Assembly (NCBI GenBank): GCA_002869885.2
Contig: NEWR02000018.1
Span: 62,063 to 126,062, forward strand
DNA: 64,000 nt
Reading direction: 5' to 3'
Origin: Nitrospira sp. CG24C
GTDB taxonomy: Bacteria; Nitrospirota; Nitrospiria; Nitrospirales; Nitrospiraceae
Shown: piece by piece, positions 27,248 to 36,784 of the stretch
Position numbering within the stretch: the stretch's first letter is position 1
Layout: every line of letters begins with the position of its first letter
Position numbers and translations under genes: made by a program
The notes under the pieces: generated by a model
The model's input: only the letters and a program-made list of their open reading frames with translations
Told to the model about the DNA's origin: nothing
Databases searched by the model: none

Positions 27248-29866
27248 TCAAACGACTTCTCGATTGTCGAGGCTCTCAAACTTCGCGAAGCGGTCGTGGA
27301 AAAAGAGTTCCTTTCTCCCGATCGGGCCGTTGCGATGTTTACTCACGAGAATATCGGCGATGCCTTTTCGTTCGGAATTCTGGTCATACACGTCCTCACG
27401 GTAGATGAACATGACGACGTCTGCATCCTGCTCGATCGCGCCGGAATTATGACTGACAATTCCATCGGCGAGCCACGATGCCGGTCCTGGAACCGTCAGG
27501 TCGAATACCTCCTCCATCCCATCCGGCTCGATACTCACGATACGGTCCCAAAAGAGGTCGTTCGTGGCCTGCGCGGCAAGGGCGCCGTCATCTAAAATTG
27601 CAGCATATTCAGCCAGCATGCTGCGTGAGGGGGCAAAGCTGAAATGCGATGTGCCACCGTAGGATGTCCCCCTCATGATCGCCATCTGACGCTGCGAAAT
27701 ACCATGCGCACGCATCGACTGCTTTACCTGCAAGAATACTTCGATGGGAGCTGTATCGACATTGGTATTATGGACTTTCCCCTTGAGCGCGGCAGCCAAC
27801 TTGCCGGCGCCCGCCTTCTTTGGCCCGAATGCACCGACACGATCGAGGAACCGCTGCTGATCCATGCCGCCGGAGACACGCACCACATGCATGGGGCGAT
27901 ACGTCCCTTGCTGCACCTGCTGGAGCCGAGCCACAATGCCGAGCCTGAGCAACAGCGCGGCCACGTCTAGGGCCAGACCTTGGCTGTTCGTGCTGTAAAC
28001 CACTGCATGGTCCCCTCGCCCATTCGCTCTCGGCGTGATCGTGCCGTCCGTAGCCCACAGGTGCTGAAGCAACAGACCGATTTGCACGTTGCCCAGTCGG
28101 AATGCAGATTCAGGAATCCGTTTCTCATACGACCGCTGTCCGAAAATGCCGATCTCGCGGAACCATTGGTTGACGCCCGCAGGGTGCCAGCGATTGCCGT
28201 TGCCGCTGATGAGCAGTTGATGCCAGGTGCGCTGGCCTGCGTAGCGCGTCACCCTGGACCCGAACTCTTTTTGCGCAGCCTCGGCTACGATCGCGCTGTT
28301 CTCCTCTGAACTCGTCGTATACCGCATGGGTTGATGACTGAGATAACTGCCGTCACCGATGAGCTGCCCCAACAAAGCCACGCGAAGATCAGGCCATGTT
28401 TCCGGAGCCGACGGTTCTGGAAGCTCACGGGCTATCGCAAGCCGGTCGCCAACACCCAGTTCGCTGACACGTTTCCATCCATTGGCTCCGAGAAGACGAT
28501 GATTCCCTGTGGCGCGTATCACCCTGCCGCTGGCTAGACGAACCCGGGAAACAGGCCGATTTCCAACCAGCCAGACTTTGTCGCTCTGGGCAGTACTGAC
28601 ACGCCCTTCTTCGGACAGGGCAAGCACCTCGGGAGTGGCGCCAACAAGATTCCGCACCGGCACCCGCCGCCCGTCGCTCAGGATGACTAGGGTTTCTCCT
28701 GTCACGCACTCTCTCAAATCGGCCAACATGGGAATCGGCGGCTTGCGAGCCTCCACTGCGCGGCTGAGCTGGGACAGCGCGACAACCGGTACGTTGAGTT
28801 CCTTGGCCAAGGCCTTCAACGAACGGGAGATATCTGAAATTTCCTGCTGACGGGATTCTGAATCGCTCCGCCCCTGCATCAGCTGGAGGTAGTCGACAAT
28901 CAATAGGTTAAGCCCTTTCTCCGCTTTCAACCTGCGAGCCTTACCCCGCATCTGCTGCACCGTGATACCGCCTGTATCGTCGATATAGATCGGTGCTTGT
29001 TCCAGCCGGCCCGCTGCTTCCGCAAGACGCCACCAATCCTCTTTCTGAAGCTTGCCGGTTCGGAGACCATGTGAATCGACTCGCGCTTCAGAACTCAGCA
29101 TACGCAGGACGATCTGCGGTTTTGACATTTCCAGACTGAAAATTCCAACCACGGTGCCAGCGTGGATGGCGGCATGGGCTGCCATGCCCAACGCCAGGCT
29201 GGTCTTTCCCATGCTGGGCCGTCCTGCGATCACCACGAGGTCAGAGGGCTGGAGCCCCGCCGTAATGTCGTCGAGGTCGTAAAAGCCGGTGGGAACACCT
29301 GTAATATGTTCTTTTCGCTTTGACAGTTTGTCGACGAGATCGAGACTTTCCTTAATGATGGAATTAATGGGGGTGAACGACCGATCCAGCTTCCCCTGGA
29401 CGATGCCGAAGACCGACCGCTCAGCGAAGTCGAGCAGGTCGTCGATAGAAGAGCTGCCTTCGTACCCGCGCGTGAGAACTTCTGTAGAGGTATGGATCAG
29501 CTCCCGCAGCAGCGCCTTGTCGCGCACGATCTTGCAGTGGTAACGAACATTGGCGGAACTGGCCACGCTCTGCACAAGTTCCGCTAAATAGGCGGCACCG
29601 CCGATGGCCTCAATTTCTCCCTGCGCCTTCAACCGTTCCGTCAACGTAATCTGATCGATTACTTCTCCAATGTCCGACAATTCGAGCATCGCCCGATAGA
29701 TCTTCCGATGCGACGTGCGGTAGAAGCTCTCTTCGACCAGCAATTCCATCGCCTTGGCCATTGCGCTGTTGTCGAGAAGCACGGCGCCGAGAACCGATTG
29801 TTCGGCCTCTAGATTCTGAGGAGGCAGTTTGGGCTGGGACAGATCGGCAGCTGACATGGATTTCAT
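27248..29866 (-). CDS. dnaB: Replicative DNA helicase DnaB, interrupted by an intein
   Basis: The 872-residue precursor contains the hexameric replication-fork helicase in two exteins (residues 1-386 and 808-872, 451 residues after splicing, the normal DnaB length). The N-terminal domain begins LPPQNLEAEQSVLGAVLLD. Walker A is AGRPSMGKT near residue 215 and Walker B LLIVDYLQLM near 325. The intein interrupts MLADLRE/SGAIEQDAD, the conserved site between motif H3 and H4 where other DnaB inteins sit. The gene overlaps the hisZ stop by 4 bp (ATGA), so it is translationally coupled to an amino-acid-biosynthesis operon, an unusual arrangement for dnaB. Confidence 0.97.
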   Translation of the reverse strand: MKSMSAADLSQPKLPPQNLEAEQSVLGAVLLDNSAMAKAMELLVEESFYRTSHRKIYRAMLELSDIGEVIDQITLTERLKAQGEIEAIGGAAYLAELVQSVASSANVRYHCKIVRDKALLRELIHTSTEVLTRGYEGSSSIDDLLDFAERSVFGIVQGKLDRSFTPINSIIKESLDLVDKLSKRKEHITGVPTGFYDLDDITAGLQPSDLVVIAGRPSMGKTSLALGMAAHAAIHAGTVVGIFSLEMSKPQIVLRMLSSEARVDSHGLRTGKLQKEDWWRLAEAAGRLEQAPIYIDDTGGITVQQMRGKARRLKAEKGLNLLIVDYLQLMQGRSDSESRQQEISDISRSLKALAKELNVPVVALSQLSRAVEARKPPIPMLADLRECVTGETLVILSDGRRVPVRNLVGATPEVLALSEEGRVSTAQSDKVWLVGNRPVSRVRLASGRVIRATGNHRLLGANGWKRVSELGVGDRLAIARELPEPSAPETWPDLRVALLGQLIGDGSYLSHQPMRYTTSSEENSAIVAEAAQKEFGSRVTRYAGQRTWHQLLISGNGNRWHPAGVNQWFREIGIFGQRSYEKRIPESAFRLGNVQIGLLLQHLWATDGTITPRANGRGDHAVVYSTNSQGLALDVAALLLRLGIVARLQQVQQGTYRPMHVVRVSGGMDQQRFLDRVGAFGPKKAGAGKLAAALKGKVHNTNVDTAPIEVFLQVKQSMRAHGISQRQMAIMRGTSYGGTSHFSFAPSRSMLAEYAAILDDGALAAQATNDLFWDRIVSIEPDGMEEVFDLTVPGPASWLADGIVSHNSGAIEQDADVVMFIYREDVYDQNSERKGIADILVSKHRNGPIGRKELFFHDRFAKFESLDNREVV
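27446..28708 (-). other. DnaB intein with LAGLIDADG-type homing endonuclease
   Basis: It corresponds to precursor residues 387-807, 421 residues. Block A starts at Cys387 (CVTGETLVILSDGRRVPV); block B has RATGNHRLLG with the TxxH histidine. The penultimate His and terminal Asn (IVSHN) precede extein Ser808, so all splicing residues are intact. Two dodecapeptide-like motifs, LLGQLIGDGSYL and LLQHLWATDGTI, mark a double-motif LAGLIDADG endonuclease. The acidic residues are retained, so it may be active. Confidence 0.95.
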
Positions 29867-31269
29867 AATCGTTCCTTGACCTGCCGCCGAGACCGGCGAG
29901 CTGCAGCCATTAGGTCGACAAGTCTCATCTTTTTCGAAAGGCGATTCAGATTACCGGTTAGGCTGCCCTGCCTATGAGCAGCGAGGGGCTCGATCACCAG
30001 CACATCATCATGGTCCACCCCTGGGGCGCCGACTACGACCACGGATACCGCCCGCTGGGCCAACCCCGCTGTCATTGCGGCAGACACGAGCGATGCATCG
30101 CTCCCCTTCATTGTCTGCTGCACCACTCGGGAGTGAGTCTGGCGCAACTGGGCCGCAACCGCAGTCAATCGACGCATAGCCCGGCGTGGCGCAACCACAA
30201 GATAGTCGACTCGCGCCGAGATCGATTCTTCCTCAGGGAACTCTACGGTGCGAAAGAGCCGATCGACGTCCAACCCAAAACCGGTTGAAGGCAAGGGCCG
30301 GCCAAATCTGCCGATCAAGTGATCGTATCGCCCGCCGCCGCCTAACTCAGCCCCCATCCCTTCGGCAAACACGTCGAACACGACACCATCATAATAGTCG
30401 AACCCGCGGAATTCCCCGAGATCCAGAAGCAGCGACTCCCGGTGGCCTGCCGCACAAAGCAGCTGATATACCTGGGCAAGCCGTTCGAGCGGAGCAGCCA
30501 ATGCCGAATCTCCGCCCGCGAGAACCCTGCCACGTGCCAGCACTTCCTCTTGACCGTACAACTCAGGCGCTTCCCGAATGGCACGCGCCGCAACCTTGGA
30601 GATACGCTCGCCGGCTAGGAGCTCTTCAAGTCTCGGCAGATCCTTGCGCGCGACCGCCTGCTCAGCCAACTTTTGCCCCTGCGGAGACAGTCCGGATCGC
30701 ATCAGAAGTCCCTTAATAAAACCCACATGTCCAAGCGACACTTTAAACGACTGAAGACCGATCGTGCTGAGACACTCGATCATCAAAGCGATGACTTCAC
30801 TGTCGCTCGCCACATCGTCCAGTCCAATGAGCTCGGCTCCGACCTGAAAAATTTCTCGGCCTCGCCCGGCATGCTCCTGCTCATAGCGAAATACTGACGT
30901 TCGATAGGAAAGACGCAACGGCAACGCCGTACCCGTGAGCCCCATGGCAACCGTCCTGGCGATCTGCGCCGTGGCATCCGGACGGAGGATCAGAGTCCGC
31001 CCCGTTGTCCGATCGACGAATTGATAGCAGTGCTCGATCAGTTCAGGCTCAAGCCCTGGGGCTAAAACATCGAGGTACTCGAATGTGGGAAGAATAATTT
31101 CATCGTAACCCCACCGGTTGACTTGACCGAGCAACTGATCTTCAAGGCGGCGGACCTGCTTCGCCGCATGAGGAAGAATCGTTGCCATGCCCACGGGGAC
31201 AAGCGAACGTTCACGGGACGAGGGAACCTGTCCCGAAGAAGAGCGGGGCTTCGGAGGAGCGGATACCAT
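29863..31269 (-). CDS. hisZ: ATP phosphoribosyltransferase regulatory subunit
   Basis: This is a class II aminoacyl-tRNA-synthetase-fold protein, 468 residues. The N-terminal ILPHAAKQVRRLEDQ, the motif LRPDATAQIARTVAM and RYEQEHAGRGREIFQVG follow HisZ rather than true HisRS spacing. EFRGFDYYDGVVF and GGGGRYDHLIGRFG complete the catalytic-like core. HisZ is the regulatory partner of short HisG in histidine biosynthesis. A C-terminal extension of about 110 residues (VDYLVVAPRRAMRRL …) resembles the anticodon-binding domain of HisRS, which most HisZ proteins lack, so a divergent HisRS is the alternative. It lies 27 bp after serA and overlaps dnaB by 4 bp. Confidence 0.8.
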   Translation of the reverse strand: MVSAPPKPRSSSGQVPSSRERSLVPVGMATILPHAAKQVRRLEDQLLGQVNRWGYDEIILPTFEYLDVLAPGLEPELIEHCYQFVDRTTGRTLILRPDATAQIARTVAMGLTGTALPLRLSYRTSVFRYEQEHAGRGREIFQVGAELIGLDDVASDSEVIALMIECLSTIGLQSFKVSLGHVGFIKGLLMRSGLSPQGQKLAEQAVARKDLPRLEELLAGERISKVAARAIREAPELYGQEEVLARGRVLAGGDSALAAPLERLAQVYQLLCAAGHRESLLLDLGEFRGFDYYDGVVFDVFAEGMGAELGGGGRYDHLIGRFGRPLPSTGFGLDVDRLFRTVEFPEEESISARVDYLVVAPRRAMRRLTAVAAQLRQTHSRVVQQTMKGSDASLVSAAMTAGLAQRAVSVVVVGAPGVDHDDVLVIEPLAAHRQGSLTGNLNRLSKKMRLVDLMAAARRSRRQVKERL

Positions 31270-31296
31270 GGCTGACCTGATTGATGGCGCGCGGGA

Positions 31297-32886
31297 TTAG
31301 GATAGAGCCGCGACTTTGACTGAGAGAATATCTTTGCTGGATTGGATCGTCTCAAGCACCTTGTCAGGAAATACCGCATCTGAGCCAATAATGAGCATCG
31401 CGTTCCCGCCTCGCTTCTGGAGTGCGCATTGCATCCGGACGATGTTGATTTGGTTGTCGCCGAGCACCTTCCCCACCATCCCGATCACCCCTGGGCGATC
31501 GACATTGAGGATCAGGAGCATGTGTCCCTCCGGCACCACCTCCACATTGAACTGGTCAATCTCCACAACGCGCGGATCTTTCTTGTGAAAGAGCGTGCCG
31601 GCTACCTGATACGACTTCTTACCGGCCTCCACTCGCACACGAATCAAGCTGGTGAAATCGCCCGCATCGGAGCTCTTCACTTCCTTCACTTCAATCCCGC
31701 GTTCCTTCGCGACAACGGGCGCATTCACATAATTCACAGGCGCTTCCATCATCGGGGTCAATAATCCCTTCAACACGGCGATCGTGAGAGGCGCGATCGA
31801 CAGACTTGCCACCTCCCCACTGTATTCGACGGTTACGCGCTCAAGCCCACCTTCGCACAGCTGCGTTTGCAACTTCCCAAGCTGCTCGGCTAATGACAGG
31901 TAGGGCTGGAGTCTCGGGAGTAATTCCGGAGAGACAGATGGAATATTGACCGCCCCACGGGCAATACCTTTGGTGAAATAGTCGACGATCTGCTCCGCGA
32001 TGCCGACTGCCACATTCTCTTGCGCCTCAGTCGTCTGGGCTCCAATATGCGGCGTACAGATAAAATTATCCAGCGTCAACAACGGATGATCCGCCTTCAC
32101 CGGCTCTTCTTCAAACACGTCGAACGCGGCGGCGGCCACGCGCTTGACCTTCAACGCGTCGAACAGATCACCTTCATGAATAATCCCGCCACGGGCGCAA
32201 TTGACAATCATCACCCCCGGCTTCATCGTCGAAATCGATTGCGCATTGATGAGGCCCTTGGTCTCAGGCGTCAACGGTGTGTGGACAGAGATAATATCGG
32301 CACGCTTGAAGAGTTCATCCAGTGGCATCATGGTGACGCCCATTTTCTGCGCACGCTCTTCGGCCAAATAGGGATCGTAAGCGACCACACTCATGCCGAT
32401 TCCCTGCGCCAGCTTCGTGAGATGGCTGCCGATTTGCCCCACTCCGACGATGCCGAGCACCTTATTGTAGAGTTCGACACCCATGAATTTGTCTTTTTCC
32501 CATTTGCCGGCCTTCACAGACGCAGTGGCTTGAGGAATCCTCCGGCTCATAGCGCAAATCATCGACATGGTGTGCTCGGCAGTGGTGACGGTGTTGCCGC
32601 CCGGCGTATTCATGACCACAATGCCGCGACGGGTGGCCGCAGGAGTATCGACATTGTCCAAACCTGACCCGGCCCGCCCGACCACTTTCAATTTCTCAGC
32701 TGCTGCAATCAGCTCCTCGGTCACCTTAGTACCGGACCGCACGATCAACCCATCGGCGTCCTTGATCTCCTTGAATAACTCTTCCTTCGGCATCTTGGAT
32801 TTCACGACCACGGTGAATCCTGCCTTTTCCAGCAGCTCCACACCCTGCTTCGACAAGCTATCGCTGATGAGAATTTTCATGCCCAT
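31297..32886 (-). CDS. serA: D-3-phosphoglycerate dehydrogenase
   Basis: This is the first enzyme of serine biosynthesis, oxidising 3-phosphoglycerate with NAD+. The 529 residues match the long form: substrate- and NAD-binding domains (GIVGVGQIGSHLTKLAQG near residue 145, MIVNCARGGIIHE near 230, PHIGAQTTEAQENVA near 285), an intervening ASB domain and a C-terminal ACT domain (MLLILNVDRPGVIGMVG), which binds serine for feedback control in other bacteria. An internal ATG at 32880 is an equally good start. It follows the class V aminotransferase after 38 bp and the pair probably makes phosphoserine. Confidence 0.96.
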   Translation of the reverse strand: MGMKILISDSLSKQGVELLEKAGFTVVVKSKMPKEELFKEIKDADGLIVRSGTKVTEELIAAAEKLKVVGRAGSGLDNVDTPAATRRGIVVMNTPGGNTVTTAEHTMSMICAMSRRIPQATASVKAGKWEKDKFMGVELYNKVLGIVGVGQIGSHLTKLAQGIGMSVVAYDPYLAEERAQKMGVTMMPLDELFKRADIISVHTPLTPETKGLINAQSISTMKPGVMIVNCARGGIIHEGDLFDALKVKRVAAAAFDVFEEEPVKADHPLLTLDNFICTPHIGAQTTEAQENVAVGIAEQIVDYFTKGIARGAVNIPSVSPELLPRLQPYLSLAEQLGKLQTQLCEGGLERVTVEYSGEVASLSIAPLTIAVLKGLLTPMMEAPVNYVNAPVVAKERGIEVKEVKSSDAGDFTSLIRVRVEAGKKSYQVAGTLFHKKDPRVVEIDQFNVEVVPEGHMLLILNVDRPGVIGMVGKVLGDNQINIVRMQCALQKRGGNAMLIIGSDAVFPDKVLETIQSSKDILSVKVAALS

Positions 32887-32924
32887 TGTGTCTGCCCTAT
32901 CGTCAGAGTCTTGAGATAGAACCC

Positions 32925-34064
32925 CTACGCCATTAAAATTTCTTGCGCCTTTGCGACTCCGCTACCAAGCTTCACAGGATGCCCCAGCCCTTTGAGCACC
33001 ATTTCAACCGCTGCCACGGCCATGATGATATCGAAACGATCCATATAGCCCATGTGGGATAGCCGGAAGAGCTTCCCCTTCATATGGTCTTGTCCGCCGG
33101 CCGCTGTCATGCCGTATTGGACTCGCAGATTCTTATAAATAGCCTGCCCGTCCACACCTTCCGGCGCTAACACCGCAGTAAGAGCATCGCTGGGTGACTC
33201 TTTGGGAAACAGCGCGAGCCCGGCGCCCTGCATTCCTTCACGCATGGCCTTTGCCAGCAGGGCTTGACGTCCGAACAGCCCCTCAAGCCCCTCCGCCTTC
33301 ATCATCTTCAGCACTTCCTGCAAGCCGATAATGAGAGACACGGCCGGCGTATAGGCTGTCTGATCCTTCAGCTGATTCTCTTGCTCTTTCTTGAAATTGA
33401 AATAGAACGCCGTGTTCTTCGCCTTCTCTGCCAACCGCCAGGCTTTGTCACTCACGCTGACAAATGCCAGGCCAGGCGGAAGCATCAGCGCTTTTTGCGA
33501 CCCCGTAACCACAACATCGATCCCCCACTCATCGGTCTTGATATCGAATACGCCGAGAGCAGTAATGGCATCCACCACAAGAATGGTCTCGCTATAGGGC
33601 TTCACAATCTCCGCAAGCGCCTTGATGTCATGAGCCACACCGGTGGAAGTTTCACTCGCTTGCACATACACCGCTTTGATTCCCGGATCCTTTTTCAGGG
33701 CATCCGCCACCGCTTGAGGATTGACGGCTCGCCCCCATTCCACCTTAATTTCGGTCACCTCGGCTCCGAACGTCTTGCAGAGCTTGGTCCATCGTTCCCC
33801 GAACTTCCCCCCATTAATGGTGAGCGCTTTGTCGCCGGGAGATAGAAAGTTAGACACCGACCCTTCCATGCCTCCGGTTCCGGAAGCCGCCAGCATGAGC
33901 ACGTTATTTTTTGTTTGGAATAGCCACTTGAGTCCATTGCGGACCTCCGCAAACACCTTATCGAACTCGGGGGCACGATGATGGAACATGGGCCGCGCCA
34001 TAGCCAACAGCACCTCGGGGGGCACAGGCGTCGGGCCGGGAGCCAGCAAGTACTGCTTCAACAT
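32925..34064 (-). CDS. Class V aminotransferase (serine/alanine-glyoxylate or phosphoserine type)
   Basis: This is a 379-residue PLP enzyme that starts LLAPGPTPVPPEVL, the usual motif of small-subunit soluble-hydrogenase/alanine-glyoxylate aminotransferases. LAASGTGGMEGSV binds the cofactor phosphate, VVDAITALG carries the Asp, and the Schiff-base lysine lies in GSQKALMLPPGLAF. Being first in an apparent operon with serA, it may supply the phosphoserine aminotransferase step that classical SerC performs elsewhere. Serine-pyruvate or serine-glyoxylate transamination is also possible. The ATG start at 34064 is preceded by AGGAGG-like sequence (minus strand of ATCCTCCTAC). Confidence 0.9.
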   Translation of the reverse strand: MLKQYLLAPGPTPVPPEVLLAMARPMFHHRAPEFDKVFAEVRNGLKWLFQTKNNVLMLAASGTGGMEGSVSNFLSPGDKALTINGGKFGERWTKLCKTFGAEVTEIKVEWGRAVNPQAVADALKKDPGIKAVYVQASETSTGVAHDIKALAEIVKPYSETILVVDAITALGVFDIKTDEWGIDVVVTGSQKALMLPPGLAFVSVSDKAWRLAEKAKNTAFYFNFKKEQENQLKDQTAYTPAVSLIIGLQEVLKMMKAEGLEGLFGRQALLAKAMREGMQGAGLALFPKESPSDALTAVLAPEGVDGQAIYKNLRVQYGMTAAGGQDHMKGKLFRLSHMGYMDRFDIIMAVAAVEMVLKGLGHPVKLGSGVAKAQEILMA

Positions 34065-34331
34065 CGACTGATCCTCCTACCGGATAACACGTGAAAAATC
34101 TTACGCGGGGCCGGGGGACGATACCATTGCCTCCCAAAAGCTGTCAAGGCAAGAGCCTTGTAGATATGCGTGTTTTCATACTGTTTAAGCCCTTCGATAC
34201 CAGCAGCGCTTCCACTTACTATTGTGTGCAAACGATGGGACGTCCGCCTCTGTACTACCAATGCGGGGCATCATCCCATTTGCAATTCCTTGACACCAGC
34301 GCAGTCCGACGATAGTCTAGCCTCACAGAAT

Positions 34332-35741
34332 ATGATAAAGCTCCCCCACAACACTGAATGCTGCGGTGCCTTGATGAGATTACTCAGGGCAGGACCGGCT
34401 GTCCTCCTAATGGCTCTCTTCCTCAGCCTGTGGTTCAGCTTCTCCGTTCCCGCTATGGCAGTGCAGGCTACAGCCCCCACAAAATCCACTACAGTAGCCC
34501 CCTCTACAATTGCGGACGATAGCGCAGCGGCGGAAGACGACCCGGACGCAAATCTGGTCCCACTCGACACCGAAGGCCCGCCACCGGAAGCCGCGAGCCC
34601 TTCAAAAACAACGACTAGCACAGTTCCGAGGACTGAAGATCTCATACAGTTGAACCCGACGGGAAGCTCACCAGCGACCGTTCGTTTTTCAGATGCTTTA
34701 AATCCCCCGGCTGAACTCACCCAGATACAAGATTCTTCCCGAAATGCCGCAGATCAGATGGAGTATACGAGCTATGATGTTCCAATCGTCCTGGACTCCT
34801 CGGTCCAGGCCCATATTCGTTACTTCAATACAGCTATCCATGGTCGCTTCGGCGAATGGCTCTTCCGACTCAGCCGCTATCGGCCCCTTGTTGAGACGAT
34901 CTTCACGGAATTTCACCTCCCCAGCGATCTGGTCTACCTCTCCCTGGTGGAAAGCGGATTCAACCCCTACGCCTACTCGCGAGCCAAAGCCACGGGCCCT
35001 TGGCAATTCATGAAGGGGACGGCCAAGGTCTATGGGCTTCGCGTCGACAATTACGTTGATGAACGTCGGGATCCTATCAAATCTACGGTTGCTGCGGCAC
35101 GTTACCTCCGCGATCTCTACGACCTCTTCGGCGCCTGGCCGCTTGCGATGGCAGCCTATAATGCTGGAGAAGGCAAGGTGATGCGAGCCCTCCACAAGGC
35201 CCGCGCCGAAAGCTTTTCCGAAATTTCAAAGACCCGATTGATTCGACGGGAGACGAAAGAGTACGTACCACGATTCATGGCCGCCACCATTATCGCGAGA
35301 AACCCCGATCGATACGGCTTCACTCAGGAATCTGCCAAACCGCATCAATTTGATGAAGCGATCATCACACGACCCGTCCATTTTCGCGCGATCGCTAATG
35401 TCACCGGCATTCCCTATGAAGAGCTCCGGCTCTTAAATCCCGAGCTGCGGCGCGACGCAACACCACCCGGTGATGAGACCTACCACTTAAAGGTTCCGGT
35501 GGGAATGAAAGAGAAAGTGGAACAGTTACTTGACCGCATCCCGACCTACAAGTTCCCACAGCTTCCGGCAAAGGCTCAGTTTGTTACCGCCGGGCCCTCT
35601 CGCTGGTATAAAGTCCAGGTGGGAGACACACTGGGAAAAGTATCGAAACGGTTTCGCATCCCGCTGAAGACGCTCAAGACAAAGAATAGCCTCTCCGACC
35701 CGACGATTCGACCGGGCGACTTTCTTGTTATCAGCCGGTAA
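34332..35741 (+). CDS. mltD: MltD-like membrane-bound lytic murein transglycosylase with LysM
   Basis: The protein has 469 residues from ATG 34332. The frame opens farther upstream, but only this start places the hydrophobic export segment (LLMALFLSLWFSFSVPAMA) at the N-terminus. A low-complexity Thr/Ser/Pro linker follows. The SLT domain has the catalytic Glu in YLSLVESGFNPYAYS, then GPWQFMKGTAKVYGL and MAAYNAGEGKVMRAL. A C-terminal LysM domain (WYKVQVGDTLGKVSKRFRI) binds peptidoglycan, and an earlier LysM-like segment is near IANVTGIPYEELRLLNPEL. It cleaves glycan strands with 1,6-anhydroMurNAc formation, which could feed the AmgK/MurU route. Confidence 0.92.
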   Translation: MIKLPHNTECCGALMRLLRAGPAVLLMALFLSLWFSFSVPAMAVQATAPTKSTTVAPSTIADDSAAAEDDPDANLVPLDTEGPPPEAASPSKTTTSTVPRTEDLIQLNPTGSSPATVRFSDALNPPAELTQIQDSSRNAADQMEYTSYDVPIVLDSSVQAHIRYFNTAIHGRFGEWLFRLSRYRPLVETIFTEFHLPSDLVYLSLVESGFNPYAYSRAKATGPWQFMKGTAKVYGLRVDNYVDERRDPIKSTVAAARYLRDLYDLFGAWPLAMAAYNAGEGKVMRALHKARAESFSEISKTRLIRRETKEYVPRFMAATIIARNPDRYGFTQESAKPHQFDEAIITRPVHFRAIANVTGIPYEELRLLNPELRRDATPPGDETYHLKVPVGMKEKVEQLLDRIPTYKFPQLPAKAQFVTAGPSRWYKVQVGDTLGKVSKRFRIPLKTLKTKNSLSDPTIRPGDFLVISR

Positions 35742-35820
35742 GCTCGATTCCCCCTCTCCGCTAACCCGCAAAATGGACCAAGCGAAAGCCGGGGTACCGA
35801 CAGGGCAGAGGCCTGGCTGT

Positions 35821-36633
35821 CTAGGGAGCTTTCTTGCTTGTTGAAGGAGGAGGAGATGGAGGACTCTTCTTCGATGGGACAATGGCCGGAGCCGTTGCTG
35901 TCGAGGCAGGCTGTGATTCCAGCGATTTCTTGGTATCCAATATCTTGGTTCGGATCGTCGCCTCGCTGGTGAAAGGAGAGTTCGGATAGGTCTTTATCAA
36001 TTCCCGATAGCGCGCCGATGCTCCATCAGGCCGCGCTAGGGACTCTTCAAGCCGTGCCAACTCAAATAGCGCCTGATCCCGGTTCAACGTACCGGGAGTC
36101 TCCAAAATGCCGATGAGGGCCTTCACTGCTTGATCTCTGTCTCCCTTGTGCAAATACACATAGGCCAAACGTTGTTGCACCAACCCCGCCATTGAAGCAT
36201 TCGAGCTATATAATGTAAGAAATCGCTGATAGGCATCAATTGCCGCGCCCAGTTCATTGGCCTGGACCAACGTATTTCCCAAATGATACAAGGCGAGTGG
36301 TGCCGTAGAGGTGCGTGGGTATTGATCGACAATTTGTCGGTACCTCGTGATCGCTTCCTTGAGCGCATGATCAGCCTTTTGAGGATCATTGGCGGAAGGG
36401 GCTGTCAAGAAGCGCATCGCTTCACGTTCAAGGTCTTGGGCTTGCTGCGCAGCCTGGCGATCAACATAAAAAACTCCTCCGACCACGGCAGCCGCAAGCA
36501 CCAACACTCCCAGACCGACCAGCACAGGGCGGCGATAGTCCTGTGACCTATGGAGCGTATGGTCAAGCCAGCTCAACATGTGGGCTTCATCGACCGGAAG
36601 AGTTTTGGCCGGAACCTTGATACGGTAGCTCAT
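35821..36633 (-). CDS. TPR protein with one transmembrane segment (YfgM-like)
   Basis: From ATG 36633 this is a 270-residue protein. A short cytoplasmic part (SYRIKVPAKTLPVDEAHML) precedes a single transmembrane helix (PVLVGLGVLVLAAAVVGGVFY). The periplasmic part is a run of tetratricopeptide repeats (YHLGNTLVQANELGAAIDAY, LAYVYLHKGDRDQAVKAL, LFELARLEESL) and ends in a Pro/Ser/Lys tail. The layout resembles YfgM/BamD-like ancillary proteins. A longer frame from a TTG at 36672 is less likely because it would begin at the predicted transcription start. The gene is divergent from bioF. Confidence 0.82.
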   Translation of the reverse strand: MSYRIKVPAKTLPVDEAHMLSWLDHTLHRSQDYRRPVLVGLGVLVLAAAVVGGVFYVDRQAAQQAQDLEREAMRFLTAPSANDPQKADHALKEAITRYRQIVDQYPRTSTAPLALYHLGNTLVQANELGAAIDAYQRFLTLYSSNASMAGLVQQRLAYVYLHKGDRDQAVKALIGILETPGTLNRDQALFELARLEESLARPDGASARYRELIKTYPNSPFTSEATIRTKILDTKKSLESQPASTATAPAIVPSKKSPPSPPPSTSKKAP

Positions 36634-36685
36634 GGATGGATTCGTCGGAGAGGGCGAGACCTGTTTCCTCAAATTGTGTGCGCGC

Positions 36686-36715
36686 CTTATACTAAGGATA
36701 TCACGATTTTGTCAA
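36686..36715 (-). promoter_or_regulatory. Candidate sigma70 promoter of the TPR membrane protein
   Basis: On the minus strand TTGACA (36710-36715) and TATAAG (36686-36691) are separated by 18 bp, which predicts transcription from about 36679 towards the gene at 36633. Confidence 0.55.
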
Positions 36716-36784
36716 TGAGGCAGCTCTGCCTGTCGGTTCTCGGAGAACACATGCCCTTCCGTCTTGCAAGACAGGCCACTTCGC

